Shown here: positions 11,169 through 23,725 of the stretch, piece after piece | How positions within the stretch are numbered: position 1 is the first letter of the stretch | Layout of the letters: every line of letters begins with the position of its first letter | Origin: Clytia hemisphaerica | Lineage: Eukaryota; Cnidaria; Hydrozoa; Leptothecata; Clytiidae | NCBI GenBank assembly: GCA_902728285.1 | Contig: CACVBU010001021.1 | Location: forward strand, 248,001-312,000 | Direction of reading: 5' to 3' | Length of the DNA: 64,000 bases | Program-made: the position numbers and the translations under genes | Notes under the pieces: model-generated | Seen by the model: the letters and a program-made list of their open reading frames with translations, nothing else | Told to the model about the DNA's origin: nothing | Database searches by the model: none

Positions 11169-11899
11169 TAGACCTTTTCGCCTTTCCGTCCGCCATCTTG
11201 AATTGTATGCAAAAATACAGGAACGAAAATGCCGTGGTTTGATTTAGTTGGAATGTATGCAAAACATATGCAAGTTTACACAAAGATTAAAAAGACAACA
11301 AAGCATCTTATAAATAAATATTATAATCATTAGAACAATAAAAGATGGAATTTCTTAATCCAAAAGGAAATATTTACAGAACAACAAAAGCCTTTTAGGA
11401 ATTTGTTCTTAAAGACATTGCATATTCTGTTTTCATGCCATAAAAAAATTCCACGAAGACGGAGTACACACATCAAACTTTCAAAACACGCAAACTGAAA
11501 GCAGTAATTATGACGTCACACTTTCTCAATGTTTTGATTTGATCATTTGGCGGCTCTATTCCCAGGAGAATAATTTGCCGTCAGCCGAATAAGGATTGTT
11601 TTTTACCTTCGCGGGTGTTTTTCAGCTTGAGTTTCTGTCTAATGTTATGGTCTTTTGAAGTGCTTGTTCTAAGAGATGAGTGAATATAATTGTTTTTAGT
11701 TTTCAAGAGAAGCAAATTTAATCTTTCTTCTACAAGATTAAACTTTAATATAATGCCAATTATGCATGTAAGTTTTTAATTCATACTTTCCTTTTGCATA
11801 TGTTTTGCATACTTTCTAAGGGAATTTCACCACGGCAATTCGGCCACCATAATTTTTGCATACAATTCAATATGGCGGATGGAAAGGCGAAAAGGTCTA
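11169..11899. mobile_element. 731-bp TIR element with ~110-bp arms
   Basis: Ends TAGACCTTTTCGCCTTTCC with few mismatches; the arms also share GAATTGTATGCAAAAAT, GCCGTGGT and GTATGCAAAACATATGCAA. TA flanks. Confidence 0.82.
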
Positions 11900-14214
11900 T
11901 TACAGGTCCGTGTTATACACAACACAGAATGCAAAAACACGTGGTAGGCACGTGGATAGATTTTGACCTTTAAAAAGGTTCCAGATCAAAAAAATACCTT
12001 CAGAATGATATTTCTAACGATTACGATTATTTTTCAAACATTTTCTTTGTTTTTTACATCAGTTAAAACTGACCTGTCAACACTGACCTGCGTCCTGTGT
12101 CCTGTTTCCTTCATCCTGTCTTCTGCGTTTCGAACCAACCGAGAATAATCATATTTATTCTGTTCTAGTTTTCATGTTATTAGATGCTGTTTTAGAGCTT
12201 TGGAGCTAGCCTGCCTGGAAACCTTTAATAACCCCCTTGGAAAATCTGAAAAATGAACAAAAACCCCTTGGAAAATCAAGGCTCAGACCCAGTTTGTCAA
12301 TACCCCTCTTCTTGACTTCTATATTTAAAAATGATTTAAAAATGGCATAGCCCATTGATTTCCCAGTTTGGAAATTGCGGCTTGTGCGCAGGATATCTCC
12401 AGCGTAGATTTGAGGTTTGAGATCTGCTGCCCTCAACTTTTTCCAGTTAAGTTGGCGCAGCTCCGGCGTAACATTTCCCTCCTTTCCTATTATTCCAGAC
12501 TGGTTGATTTCTAGGAAAAAAGACCAGTACTCTGAGAGTTAATATAAATGAGTTTCAAAAACAGAGGTAACATCCTGAAAAGTCAGTGAAATCTTAGTCT
12601 GGTTAGAAGAGTTGAATATAATCCAACAAAAAAAACAATACAAAAATACAATACAAAATGTACACAAACGCAACGTCTCACACGATCGATCTGCTCAAAA
12701 CAACTGCATTGTCTATCTCTTACATTACGATTTAATACATAATGGCTTACTTGTAGGTACACCTTTAGGCTACGTGCTTCAGAATGTAGTTTGACAAATG
12801 GAGTGACAAATGACTGGACTTTTGGCTTTCTTTGCCAGTCAAATTATGCCTACCGTACTTGCTTTTATGATTCTCCCGCTACAAGGCTACCATTTTGAAT
12901 TTACACATTCACATTTTAAAACCCAGATCTGAAGTATTACGGAGCTAAAAAAATAACTTTTTCCTTCCTGTCGACTAAGTTTTTTATCTCCATTAGCCAA
13001 CTAATATTGAGAATTCACACCAGGTCGATGCCGCATCAAGAAGAAAAGAAAATGGCGGATCAAGATGGCGCGTGTGCGCGTTCATTTTGAAGAAATTCAA
13101 ATCCTAAAATCCTAGAAAGAAAGAATCGAAAAGCTGTAATGTTTATCTATCTTTCCAATTAGAGGGTGATTTTTTTTTAATCTATATACCTCTTTTTTTC
13201 TTGATCTATATACCTCTACCTCTCTGTGGCTTAGCGAACTGAATGAGCGTTCATTCAATCATCAAGCGCATGGAGTAAAATAGGCCTAAGGGTTTGGAGG
13301 AAAATAGGGGTTTGGAGGGAAATAGGTGAGTGAAAAATTGGTCGCTATTGTTTTATTGTTTCAAAATCAGATTTATGTCACAATTCAATTTAGATAGATT
13401 AGAGAGAGTTATTTTATCTGACAAAACATGGGTAGGTAGGGTGCGCACTCGTCGCGGAACGAGGAAGAATTTACAAAAATGAACTTCAATGCATTAGTAC
13501 TTACCTTTAAATCATCCAAATCTGTTCATTTTTTAAAAAATCAATCAGGAATTATCAGGGAAACAAGTAAAAAAAACTGCATCCAGGTGTCTATTTTCTT
13601 TCCAAAGATATTCATGTTTTATGACGTCAAGGTGAAAACGCAATTTAGCGCTGACCACGGCACCGGAAAATTCGAAGAAATTGCGATTTTTTAACAAGAT
13701 TGCGGATTTTTTCATTTAAGCACCATACACCATCTGAAAGCTGAGGATTTCAGCTTTCTAGTGGTGAAATTTGTTTTTAGCTATCATTTCCAGCTCATTA
13801 GCGATAAGCTAAAGTTTAACAGTCATCGGGCCGATTTTCAGACCGCACCAGCAAAACTCCCCACACCCCGTCACACGGAAGACTAGATTTCATCCGCCAT
13901 TTTTGGCGCGATTTTGGTGCTTCCGAAAATTATTTCTTGCTGGCGTGGTGTAAGGAGACAATTCTTTGAAAAGGTGATTTTTTTGTGTTTTGAAAATGGA
14001 ATAACTTTGGGAATACTTAACCAATTCTAATAAATTACCCCTCATTTTTCTCACAAAGGTAAGGACTTTCAAATAAAATTAGTTTGGTTTCTAAAAATTG
14101 AGGGGAAAATTTTGGCCTGTCCACCCATGTCATGGGACGGCAATTCGGCCACCATTTCACCGAACCTCCAAAGTCATTTGATTTGAGTTAATGAACAGCA
14201 TATTAAAAAAGTGT
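11900..14214. other. gene-free repeat mosaic
   Basis: Apart from the repeat at 12217-12362, it holds small tandem duplications near 13170-13215 and 13290-13330. A block at 14127-14205 recurs, diverged, at 20457-20535 (AAGTCATTTGATTTGAG). No gene recognised. Confidence 0.5.
12217..12362. repeat. dispersed ~145-bp repeat, copy 1
   Basis: Shares TAATAACCCCCTTGGAAAAT, CAAGGCTCAGACCC and AATACCCCT with 54322-54452. Confidence 0.7.
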
Positions 14215-15529
14215 CTGAAAACGGCAATTTTTTCAACGATGAAATGCTGAATCAGCAAAATGTGTTGTCCTTTTAAGGGCAAAGATGTCAGAGGTGTTTG
14301 AAAATAGTAAAATTGCATCGAGAAAAAGGTTTTTCGGATTTTTAAATTGATTTTTTCAATTTTTCGTTGCTCAATACCAGACGGTATTAATCGATAAATT
14401 CGATTATCAAAGTAATTGATAATGATCGAAGTAATCCAACGACCATTTATCGATTAACAATCGAATTTGAGTACCAAAATTTCAAAAAAATTGTGAGTCT
14501 TCGATCACTTTCTTAACAACCCTTCGACGAATCGATTACCGTTTGAGTACTTTGATTGTTATTGATTACTTTCGATAACTTTGACAACTTCGATAACCAA
14601 TTGATTACTTTGATAACCAATTACTATGATATATCTAAAACCAAAGCACAAAAAGAAGACCCGCCATAAAGATTGACCTCCTTATAAATATTACCGTGAG
14701 AGGTCCTAAATCAGTGTAGCTGGAACCTCGATATTCCAGGATTAGAAAAAGCTATACCTGTTATCTTTTTTCTTTAAAGAATCAACAAGCCATCAACATC
14801 GATAAATTACACACATTCCCTCAGAAACTTTTAAAATTATCTGCCATTATGACTTTTATGAAGCCGTTCCGAAATTAACCAATCGGGTTAGGTATCGGAA
14901 TTCCTATGGGAGTTCTTTTCCGAGATTTGTAAAATAGCTAAGTCAGCAAAAAATCTTTTCCCGGGGGTTTGAGGAATAAACAGAACTGTTATCATTCGTT
15001 TTTTATTTAACCGTATATTTAAATTTGCGCTCAAAAATACTTTAATAAATAAGTTAATAATATTCAAATATACTATTTGTATCTCTCAGAAAATAAACAC
15101 TTACAGAACGACATAGTTTATCATTTGAACTACCCCCGTGTTTGGACCATTCTATCGTGGGCGCAAAATAGGGCGGAAACTAAGTAGCACCCTCAGTGCA
15201 AGATTGCCGCCTCATCTTTATTCGCCCGCACGAAAACGAGCTAGTCATTTTTTTCTCACGCGCTCAAGGGGAAAAGGAAAGTGATCGATATTCTTTGAAG
15301 AAAAAACGTCAGAAACAAACCCAAAGACCAAAAGATGTATTTTGTTGTTGAGAATCGATCCTGTGAAGATGAAAAAATTTCTGCTATGCGTTTTTTTTGG
15401 AACGGTGAAAAACTCTAATTTCGATCTTCCTTAAGGTAAAGAGGTTGCGAGATTTGGGCTAGCGAGGCAAAAATCGCTAAAAAACTGGTAAAATTGTAAT
15501 CCTCAAAAATCGAAGTTCCAGCCTCACTG

Positions 15530-16360
15530 TAAATCCGACACCACTGCCTAAATCCGATGGGGTCTTTCAAAGATACAAACTAAAATAAAAACAAACATTT
15601 CGCTGTGACGCAACAAAGATACCAAAGTGTCAACTAAACTGAGAGATATGATACACTGAACCAATTGAACCAAATAACAATAATTGCTTCTTATAACAAA
15701 ACATTTTTTTATTGCAATATGCACAATGTCATAAATGACAACAGTAGTAACAGCATCATAAAAAGTAATGAGATGTTTTGATTTTCCAAAGCACACGAAA
15801 ATATAAAAGAGGTCTGTGTACAAGCGTGCTCATTTTGAAACGTTATGTAATCAAGCCTGGTTTTTATTACTTTACACTGGCACTTGGCTTGATTGCGGGC
15901 CTTCCGTAAATAAACATCCGGAATTATGGGTGGTAAAGAGGGCGTTGATAGTTGCCGTCTCATTGATTCGATGTTTGTTATTCAAATTAAGTGCTACCGC
16001 ATCATCTGCCCTTTTTTCAACTTCGCGCCATTTTTGCAATTTAGTCTGTTTGTTTCTTGATAGAAACCAGCCCACGTTGTTTCGTATTTTTCCCGCACAA
16101 GTCACTTTTATTACAAAACACTGTTATCGTTTTAAACATGAGCAACTGATCCAGAATAAAAGGTAATTATTTTTACAACTCATTCTTTTTAATTACATTA
16201 ATTGACATCTTGACATTACAGCTATCTTGTAAGATGTTTTGTTTCGAGAGTTCTAGCAATAGTTTATTGTTCAACTTGGGGAGGGAATGGTTATAAACAT
16301 AGAATTTTTTTTGATAACAGTTATTTGGGGGGTCGGAATTAGACAGTGGTGTCGGATTTA
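15530..16360. mobile_element. innermost TIR element (family B), copy 1
   Basis: 831 bp, ends TAAATCCGACACCACTG in inverse orientation. The first ~180 bp and last ~140 bp match the copy at 19780-20140. Confidence 0.78.
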
Positions 16361-16438
16361 GGACCTCTCACGGTACCCATTTCGCCCGCCATTTTGTGTG
16401 CCTTCGCCCTGGGTTTCCTCAAGTTACCTCACATGGTG

Positions 16439-16519
16439 CGTTCTGATTGGTCAGAGAAAACAAAAGTGGTTTTTGCGCGTTCTGATTGGTCGGAGAAAAC
16501 GAAAGTGGTTTTCGCGCGT
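16439..16519 (+). repeat. two ~42-bp tandem repeats with inverted CCAAT boxes
   Basis: Unit core GCGTTCTGATTGGTC, GAGAAAAC and AAAGTGGTTTT, repeated twice; a third CTGATTGG-like site does not follow directly. Confidence 0.8.
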
Positions 16520-17628
16520 GAATCGCATGTTTTAATTGGCCAAAATTAACTTGGTTTCAGATTATTTTGACGCGCTGCTACTGGAAACATATTTGATAAA
16601 ATCGAAGGTATTCAATATGATCGAAAGTGATTAAAAGTAATCGAACAGTAATCGAAACAATCGAACAAATTGAAAATGATCGATAAAAATGCCATAATTT
16701 GGAGTTGAGTGAGTATTCGATCACCGATAGAATCGATAAGTGGTCACTGATCACCTTCGATTGTTATCGATCATTATTGATTACTTCGATCACAATCGAA
16801 CGTTTGGTTAGTACCGTCTTGTCAATAACATGAAAAGCTCTAAAATAATATGTTAAAAGATCCTGCATCGATGCCGAAGCACAGCCAGAAAGAGATAACA
16901 AAACCCCCTTGTAAATTTGTTTACATATGACTCGATTTTGCTCTCTGCATTTCCAACAAAAACCAGTTGAAAACAAAACTAAACGAGGCACAGTGGGCCT
17001 ACTTATCGCGAGGGTGTCAAATACCACGTGTTCAATAATAATATCAACTTTTATTTCCAAAAACGGCAATAATTGCCGAAAACGGCAATTTTCATTTATT
17101 TACTTTTTTATTTTTATGCTGATTCAGCATTTCATCGTTGAAAAAATTGCCGTTTTCGGCAATAATTGCCAAAAAGAGCAATAATTGCAGTTTATATCTT
17201 AAACACCCAACTGTGTGCACTCGGAGAGGAACGAAGAAGTACGATTGATAAACTTGGTGGAGTTATCAAAACAAAATTCAGTCAGGGCTTCCTTTCACTT
17301 TATCGATATTACGCGAACGGCAGTGTGCGCTAAATTATTTTGGTTTCACTTTCGATTTCAAGCAAAGGTCTTAAAGCAACAGGGCGTGCGTACATAGCAA
17401 CGGGGCTGGGTAGAAAAATCTAAACATAGAATTCAAAAAAAATACTGATCATAGTATTAGACAGGCAGCTGATAACATCAAAAAATGCAAAATAAGTGAA
17501 AATTGAGGAACAAATATTGAGTACTTATTTTGAAATCTTTAAAGTTCAGAAAAATTTACTCGGCGTGTTTAAAAATCTTTACCGGGCGTGTCTGAGAATA
17601 ATTTACAAGCAAGCAAAAGTGGGAAAAT

Positions 17629-18723
17629 CGGTTAGTGTAAAACGCAGGTCACAGGTCACAGGTCACAGGTCAGTGATGACAGGTTGACTCTAATCAATGT
17701 CATTGCAGAGGAAAATGTTTGGAAAACACAAAGAATTATCAAAAACATAATTCTCAAGCAATTTCATCCATGTAAAACCATTTCAAACATCAAAATTTAA
17801 CCATGTGCTTTTATCGATCTTTCGCAGTTTGCGCCGTGTATAACGCAGACCAGAAAATATTTGAAACCATATTATACGTATAATAGGTATATTACATATT
17901 GTAATGTTTGTAATGTTATATGATGGTTACATATAATAAAACACATCGCTCTAAAACTACCTTCTCAGATAGAGAACTCACGAGCTTCTGATTGGTGTAA
18001 TTTTATATCCAGCCATATTGTTATCATCATATTCGGTATGCTAAATATTTTTGGTGTTTTTCTCTTGTAAGACATGATATTTTGTGATTCTGTCAATATT
18101 TTTGTCAAAAATTGTCATTAAGTCATTAAAATAACAATTGAATGATTAATTAATAGTCTCATCCTTCTAAAACCACTCTCTTAGGGACCTCACAAGCTTC
18201 TGATTGGTGCCGTTTTATATCCATTCACACTATCAACATCACATTCTGTATTATAAATATTTTTCGTGTTTTTGTCTTTTCTTGCATCAGATTTTATGAT
18301 TCTGTTAATATTTTTGTCAAAAATTGTCATTAAGACATTAAAATAATAACTGAATAATTAATTAGTTCCATCCTTCTAAAACCACTCTCTTAGGGACCTT
18401 GCAAGCTTCTGTTTGGTGTCATTCATTCATCACATTTTGTATAATAAATATTTTTCGTGCTTTTGTCTTGTTAGGCATCATATTTAATGATTTTGTAATT
18501 ATTTTTGTGTCACTAGGTTGTTATTCTATTCAATTGCCATTTTATAATATCTAAATACCATGTATTACTTTTTTGTAATTTAATGCGTTATGTATTGATG
18601 TTATGTTATGATCTTATTATCTTTTTTTCCGGTCTGCACTTTGTTGACCTATGACCTGTGACCTGTAACCTGTGACCTGTGACCTGCGACCTGTGACCTG
18701 TGACCTGCGTTTTACACTAACCG
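17629..18723. mobile_element. TIR element whose ends are AGGTCA arrays and whose core is a tandem repeat
   Basis: 1095 bp. Both ends start CGGTTAGTGTAAAACGCAGG and continue as 7-bp-period AGGTCAC repeats (about four at the left end, about nine at the right). The core holds three ~210-bp tandem units (17951, 18167, 18374; the last is short), each with CTTCTGATTGGTG-like and TTTTTGTCAAAAATTGTCAT motifs. Flanks GTGGGAAAAT and GTGGAAAAT look like an imperfect target duplication. Confidence 0.82.
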
Positions 18724-18754
18724 GTGGAAAATTGATGTTGCAAAATTTCAAAGT

Positions 18755-19181
18755 TTTATATACCATTCGAAGCGTTTTTTTGATGTAGATTTCAAATCAC
18801 ACCAATCTCAATAAGTAAAAATTTGAATATGAAAAGTTATTAAAGGTCCGTAGCTCTTCTATGACGTCATTTTTGAAAAAATTGCCTCATTTTATAAGGA
18901 ATTACAATCTTAATTTTCTCAAGTTAGCCTGAGAAATCGAATATACCTGTTTAAATATCTTCTATATAGTTTTTGACGAGCTTACGAATGGTAGAAATTG
19001 TTTTTCGTTTTGATGACATTGAAATTTGACATTTTTAGGGGGTGAGACAGGGTGAGAGGGTCATGATTGACCAAAATCACATGTCAAATTTAAGTCATAA
19101 CTTTTGAAATCTAAATTTTTACCTATTGAGACCGATGTGATTTAGAATCTACATCGAAAAATGCGTCGAATGGTATATATA
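18755..19181. mobile_element. MITE with ~80-bp inverted arms
   Basis: Arms share TATACCATTCGA, GATGTAGATT and TCTCAATA.GTAAAAATTT in inverse orientation. Interior about 250 bp, non-coding. Confidence 0.72.
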
Positions 19182-19779
19182 TCATTATTATATGCTGAAA
19201 TCAAATTCTCACTTTTGGTGGTGACGTCATCAGTTGACTAATTACTACGGGACGTGTCCGTTAAATATATTTTCGTACGCCGAGTAAAATTTTTAGGATC
19301 AGTAGATATATGGGAACAAGAAAAATCAACTCGGCGTTTGTCCCAAAGTCATCCAGATTTTAGATGTGGACAGCTGCCTGTCTATATAGAGCACTAAAAA
19401 TTACCCCCTTTCTATGTTTAGTTTGTTCTACCTTGGATTATAACTGAAAATATTGCACGGAAGCGCTTCAAAACACCAGCTTTTTTGGAGTTTTGTCTCG
19501 TTTACCCAAACTCTTCGATCTCGCGTAGGCTTAGGGTTCAAGACTAGAACCCCCAATACGAGACATTTGTCTGACCGAAAAAAAAAATCATCATCAATTT
19601 TGTTAATTGTCAGAATCGTTTACTCACTGGAAATACGCAACTTTCTGAAGTTTCGTTTTTTTTCTGTTGTGCTTCATTTTAAAAATAACGAAGATGAAAA
19701 GTTATCATCAATCCCGCGAGTAAACGAAAGTAGTCCGACTAGTCTACGAAAAGTAGAAATAGAATATCTCGCGTGGTCC

Positions 19780-20140
19780 TAAATCCGACAGCCCTGCCTA
19801 TATCCGATGGGGTCTTTCAAAGATACAAACTAAAATAAAAACAAAACTTTCGCTGTGACGCAATGAATATACCAAAGTGTCAACTAAACTGAGAGATTTG
19901 ATACACTGAACCAATTGAACCAAATAACAATGATTGCTTCTTATACAAAACATAATCTTTTATTATAAAATTGTTGACGTTTTAATTTAAACACACAAGC
20001 AACGGATTCAGAATAATAGAGGTAATTATTTTAACAACTCACACTTTTTTGATCACATTCATTGACATCTTGAAATTATAGCAATCTTGTTAGATATTTT
20101 GTTTTGAGAGTTCTTGCAATAGTTTATTGTTCAACTTGGA
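19780..20140. mobile_element. family B TIR element, internally deleted and 3'-truncated copy 2
   Basis: Begins TAAATCCGACAGCCCTGCC and tracks 15530-15713, then jumps to sequence matching 16150-16290. The right terminal repeat is missing. Confidence 0.75.
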
Positions 20141-20417
20141 GACTGACCAATCAAAGCAGCAAAATTTCAAAACAAATGAACTACGCAGCTCCGCTCGCAG
20201 CTCTACTCTACAATTTTTGTTTTGATTTAACTTTGTATTTTAAGGACCAGCTAGGTCATTATTCCACTGATGCAAGTTATCTGACTTACGGTAATTAAAA
20301 CAGGAACCTTCAAGCCTAAAGGTGCAAGTCAAGGTCAAAGTTGAAATTATATATTTGAAAATGAAAAAAAAAAACAGAAAACTTAACGTTTGTCAAAATC
20401 AGCTCTCAGTATTAGTT

Positions 20418-20991
20418 CTACCGTCAACTACTCTAACTTGGGACTGTCTGACAAAACATGGGATGGTCATTCGGCCAACATTTCACCGATCCTCCAAAGT
20501 CATTTGATTTGAGTTAATGAACGGCGTATGAAAAAAATACACAATTTCTCTTTCGCATCGAATAGGCTTTTAAAATCAAAATATGAAAAAATCCGTAGTG
20601 CAACACACACGGCGAATGTCTGGAACGAAGAAGACCAAATTAGTGGCAAAACGATGGACCGTTTGACATCACACTCGCGTGGCAAGTTACACACTCGTTA
20701 TTTGTTAATCCCATCAGACGATAGGCGGTTAGGCAGCGGGCGTTCTCTAATTCTCCAATGCCGATTGGAGAGTCCAGTCATTTTGAATGATAAACAAAAA
20801 AGTTAAAAAGTGCGCGCTATCAGTGAAATTTATCGTGACATGTTATGACAGAAAGTATGATTGATAAACTTGGTGGAATTATCAATACAAATTTGTTGTC
20901 AAAGAGATTTAACAGTAAGTGAAAATACAGGCCAGATATCAACAGACCCATGTTTCGACCAATCGTCCCAAATTAGAGCAGTTGATGGTAG
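20418..20991. mobile_element. 574-bp TIR element
   Basis: Ends CTACCGTCAACTACTCTAAC and inverse of CTACCATCAACTGCTCTAAT, continuing to ACATGGG. A related end (CCATCAACTGCTCTAACTTG) also occurs near 10848. Confidence 0.75.
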
Positions 20992-21474
20992 TAAAAAATG
21001 GCCCCTGCCAAAATTAGTCCCTTTCAATTAGCCTTATCACAATTTTCCTTTTTCAATATTGTTCATTTATTTTTCAAGGCAAAGAAGAACCAATTTACCC
21101 TGTCAAAATTAGCTCTGTCCACATTGAAAGATATGCAAGCACGCCAAAATAATTCATAAAATAACTTTGTTATATTATCTAAAGGCTACAAACACAACAA
21201 CAAATCCAAATGGTGTCTCTAAGGGTAAGGTGTCAGGTCCTTTTTCAGTTTCTTTAAGGGTAAAAAGACCATGAAAAGTAAAACATTGATCTTGAAGGCT
21301 AGGAAAGTTTTCGAAAATTGTCTTTCTAAGGGTCAATTTTAACTTTATTTTTTGTCTTACACATACCGATATTATCAAACTCTTATACCCTGGGTGTTTA
21401 TTAATACGTTTATTTCATCTATAAATAATTTTGCATGAGTCTTCTTGTTCTTAATTCTATGACAATGATTTTTT
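20992..21474. other. upstream region of API5
   Basis: AT-rich, no ORF recognised. It must hold the promoter or outron of API5, but no core promoter motif stands out. Confidence 0.4.
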
Positions 21475-21476
21475 AG
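21475..21476 (+). other. splice acceptor 30 nt before the API5 start
   Basis: GATTTTTTAG followed by AAATACAAATTAAAC and the ATG at 21507. Confidence 0.6.
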
Positions 21477-21506
21477 AAATACAAATTAAACAAATAGTAA
21501 ACCAAC

Positions 21507-23449
21507 ATGCCTAGTGTAGAAGAGATTTACAAAAATTTTGGCATCCTTGCTGATGCTGGAGAGGAGGCAAGTAAACATCCAGAAGCATACCAGAGCATGA
21601 TTGATGCTACTAAAGGAGCTACTGCTGAAAAGAAATTGGCTTGTCAATTCATCCCAAGATTCTTTGTTCATTTCCAAAGCTTAAGTGATGCTGCAATCAA
21701 TGCACAGCTTGATTTATGTGAAGATGACGAGACTCCTATCCGACGACAAGCCATTCGTTCTTTACCAGAGTTCTGCAAAACATCAAACGACTTTATCAAC
21801 AAAATCACAGATATTTTGACACAACTTTTGCAACAAGAAGACGCCGTTGAATTGAAGATTGTCAAATCTGGATTGCAAGCATTGATCAGGAAAGATCCAC
21901 AAGGAGCCTTAAGTGGTATCTTCTCACAGATTGCTGATGGTGATGATCTTGTTCGTGAAAAAGCTATCCAATTTGTTTCACAGCTAGCCACAGGTTTGCT
22001 ATTTGTTTTTCTCTGTTCAATATTATATCTTTACTATTTATGTGAAATCTCTATAATAATAGTGCAAAGATGCTTTGTCTTTTTGGATAAAAGTTTTATA
22101 CTTGCAAATAATCTTTAATAAATATTAATGCTCATTGTTTGAAAGTCTTGTTTAGTAAGCCAATCACCCCCTTTTTCTCCCTTATTCCTTTTAATTCAAT
22201 CCCAAAGGTAGACTCGTTCCCAAAGAAAGTATAAGTCACATAATTCTAATGACCATTTTAAGGTGGTGTTTTGGACGGAATTGAGAATGCTGGTGAAGCC
22301 TTGTTACAGGAAATTCGTAAAATTTTGAGTGATGTCACTGGTGAAGAGTTTACGTCCTTCATTGCAATCCTTGGTACTGTCAAGTCCATCTCCTCAAAAC
22401 CTCAGAACCTGGCTGATATAATCACTGAACAGGCCGAGTTGGATAAAACGTTCCTACCAACAGAAGTGGAGAGCCTTGATCGACTGATTTGCTGCACCAG
22501 ACAAGCTTTACCGTTCTTTGGAAAAGGTGCATCTCCTGCCACCTTCATGGAGCATTTGTTTAATAATGTTTTCCCGAAATTGGATGAAGTGCCTTCCTCT
22601 GAAAGTGTCAATTACAAATATGAGGTGTTAAAATTGATCACTGAATTGAGTACTTACTCAACTGAGGACGTTGCTAAACAACACATTCAAACCATCTTTG
22701 ATCAACTCATGGAATGTTTGCCAGTTCCTTCTGATGAAGAAATAAAAGAAGAAGCTTTACAAAAACTTGATTTTTCTTCAGTCGAATGTTTCATTTTCAT
22801 CTTACACAAATTGGGTGCTAAAAATCCAGAATTCTTAACTGCAGAAGATTTTACAGATAAGTTGAAAGAGTTCCGTACACGTCTTCAATATTTTGGTCGA
22901 ATGGTACAAGCGTACATCAAGCAACTCAAGATGTCTCTGCAAGGTTCAGATGGTGCGAAATTGGAAGAATCAGATAATAAACTGAAAGTAGTTGTCTTGA
23001 GAACATGTAACAACATTTACGCTTTGCTCAAGGATTTCTTACGCAAGCCACCCTCTTATAAATGCAATATTCAGGTCTCTTGGAAATCGAAAGCTAACCC
23101 TTTGACCAGTTCAAATGAAAGTGTTGAGGAGAAGCGTAAACGTGCTGGTATTACACCAATCAGCTTGGAAAATCTTCCCGCTAAGAAAGAAAGAGCTGCC
23201 ACTGGAGGGGCTAAAGGAACACTTTATTCATTACCAAGTGAAAGAAAAGGAGTACGCATGGATGAGTATGAAAATACCAACAAGAATAAAAGAAATTCTT
23301 TCGAGAAATCGCCTGGACGTAGAGGTGGTGGCAGAGGTGGGAATCGTGGTGGACGTCGAAACAGCGGAGGAGGTGGCGGTTGGAATCGCAAACAAAACAG
23401 AGATTATGGCAGCAAGCAAGAAGAATATGAAAATTTCCTCAAACGTTAG
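21507..23449 (+). CDS. API5: apoptosis inhibitor 5
   Basis: Two exons, 21507-21993 and 22263-23449, joined across a GT-AG intron in phase 1 to give 557 residues (vertebrate API5 is a little over 500). API5 is a nuclear HEAT/ARM-repeat protein that suppresses E2F1-driven apoptosis and has been linked to mRNA export. The N-terminus PSVEEIYKNFGILADAGEE and the block INAQLDLCEDDETPIRRQAI are diagnostic. The second exon carries VTGEEFTSF, the DRLICCTRQALPFF block and LQYFGRMVQAYIKQL. The tail has a basic stretch followed by RGG/glycine-rich repeats (about residues 515-540), a likely RNA-binding segment. An acceptor (TTTTTTAG) ends at 21476, 30 nt before the ATG. First of three tightly spaced plus-strand genes with MED10 and TIMM29. 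Confidence 0.95.
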
Positions 23450-23719
23450 ATATAATTTTCATTCATCGTATCATTTGTGGCAGGTAGAGGAGAAGCTTTG
23501 ATTTTATGCTTAATTCCCAAACTACAACAGCATCACAAGGCAGAAAAAGATTTTGATAGATAAGGACAACATTTTCAACCCTTAGAGTGAAATGGTTTTA
23601 ATTGGGCCACCATTTCAACTTTCGTTTTTATTTGTATTTCTTTTTAGATTGTATAAAAATATTAGGAAGGCTTTAGATAAGTAGGAATCGTGTTTTTAGT
23701 TAACATTTTTAAGTAAAAC

Positions 23720-23725
23720 AATAAA
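23720..23725 (+). terminator. candidate poly(A) signal for API5
   Basis: AATAAA 270 bases after the API5 stop codon. Confidence 0.55.

Larger units (their letters stand above)
14215..17160. mobile_element. nest of concentric TIR elements
   Basis: Four inverted-repeat pairs are arranged one inside another: GAAAACGGCAATTTTTTCAA at 14215-14265/17117-17160; a GACGGTA...GATCGAAGTAAT block at 14377-14450/16740-16830; TACCGTGAGAGGTCCTAAAT at 14692-14712/16355-16375; and TAAATCCGACACCACTG at 15530/16360. This fits successive insertions. No transposase ORF seen. Confidence 0.75.

Noticed and set aside
15816-16166. 116-codon ORF in the nested repeat region
   Set aside because: It lies inside a TIR element, no domain is visible, and the equivalent region is deleted in the second copy.
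18640-18716. The CCTGTGACCTGTGACC array as telomere-like DNA
   Set aside because: The unit is 7 bp AGGTCAC, not the TTAGGG of animal telomeres, and it is mirrored at the other end of a TIR element.
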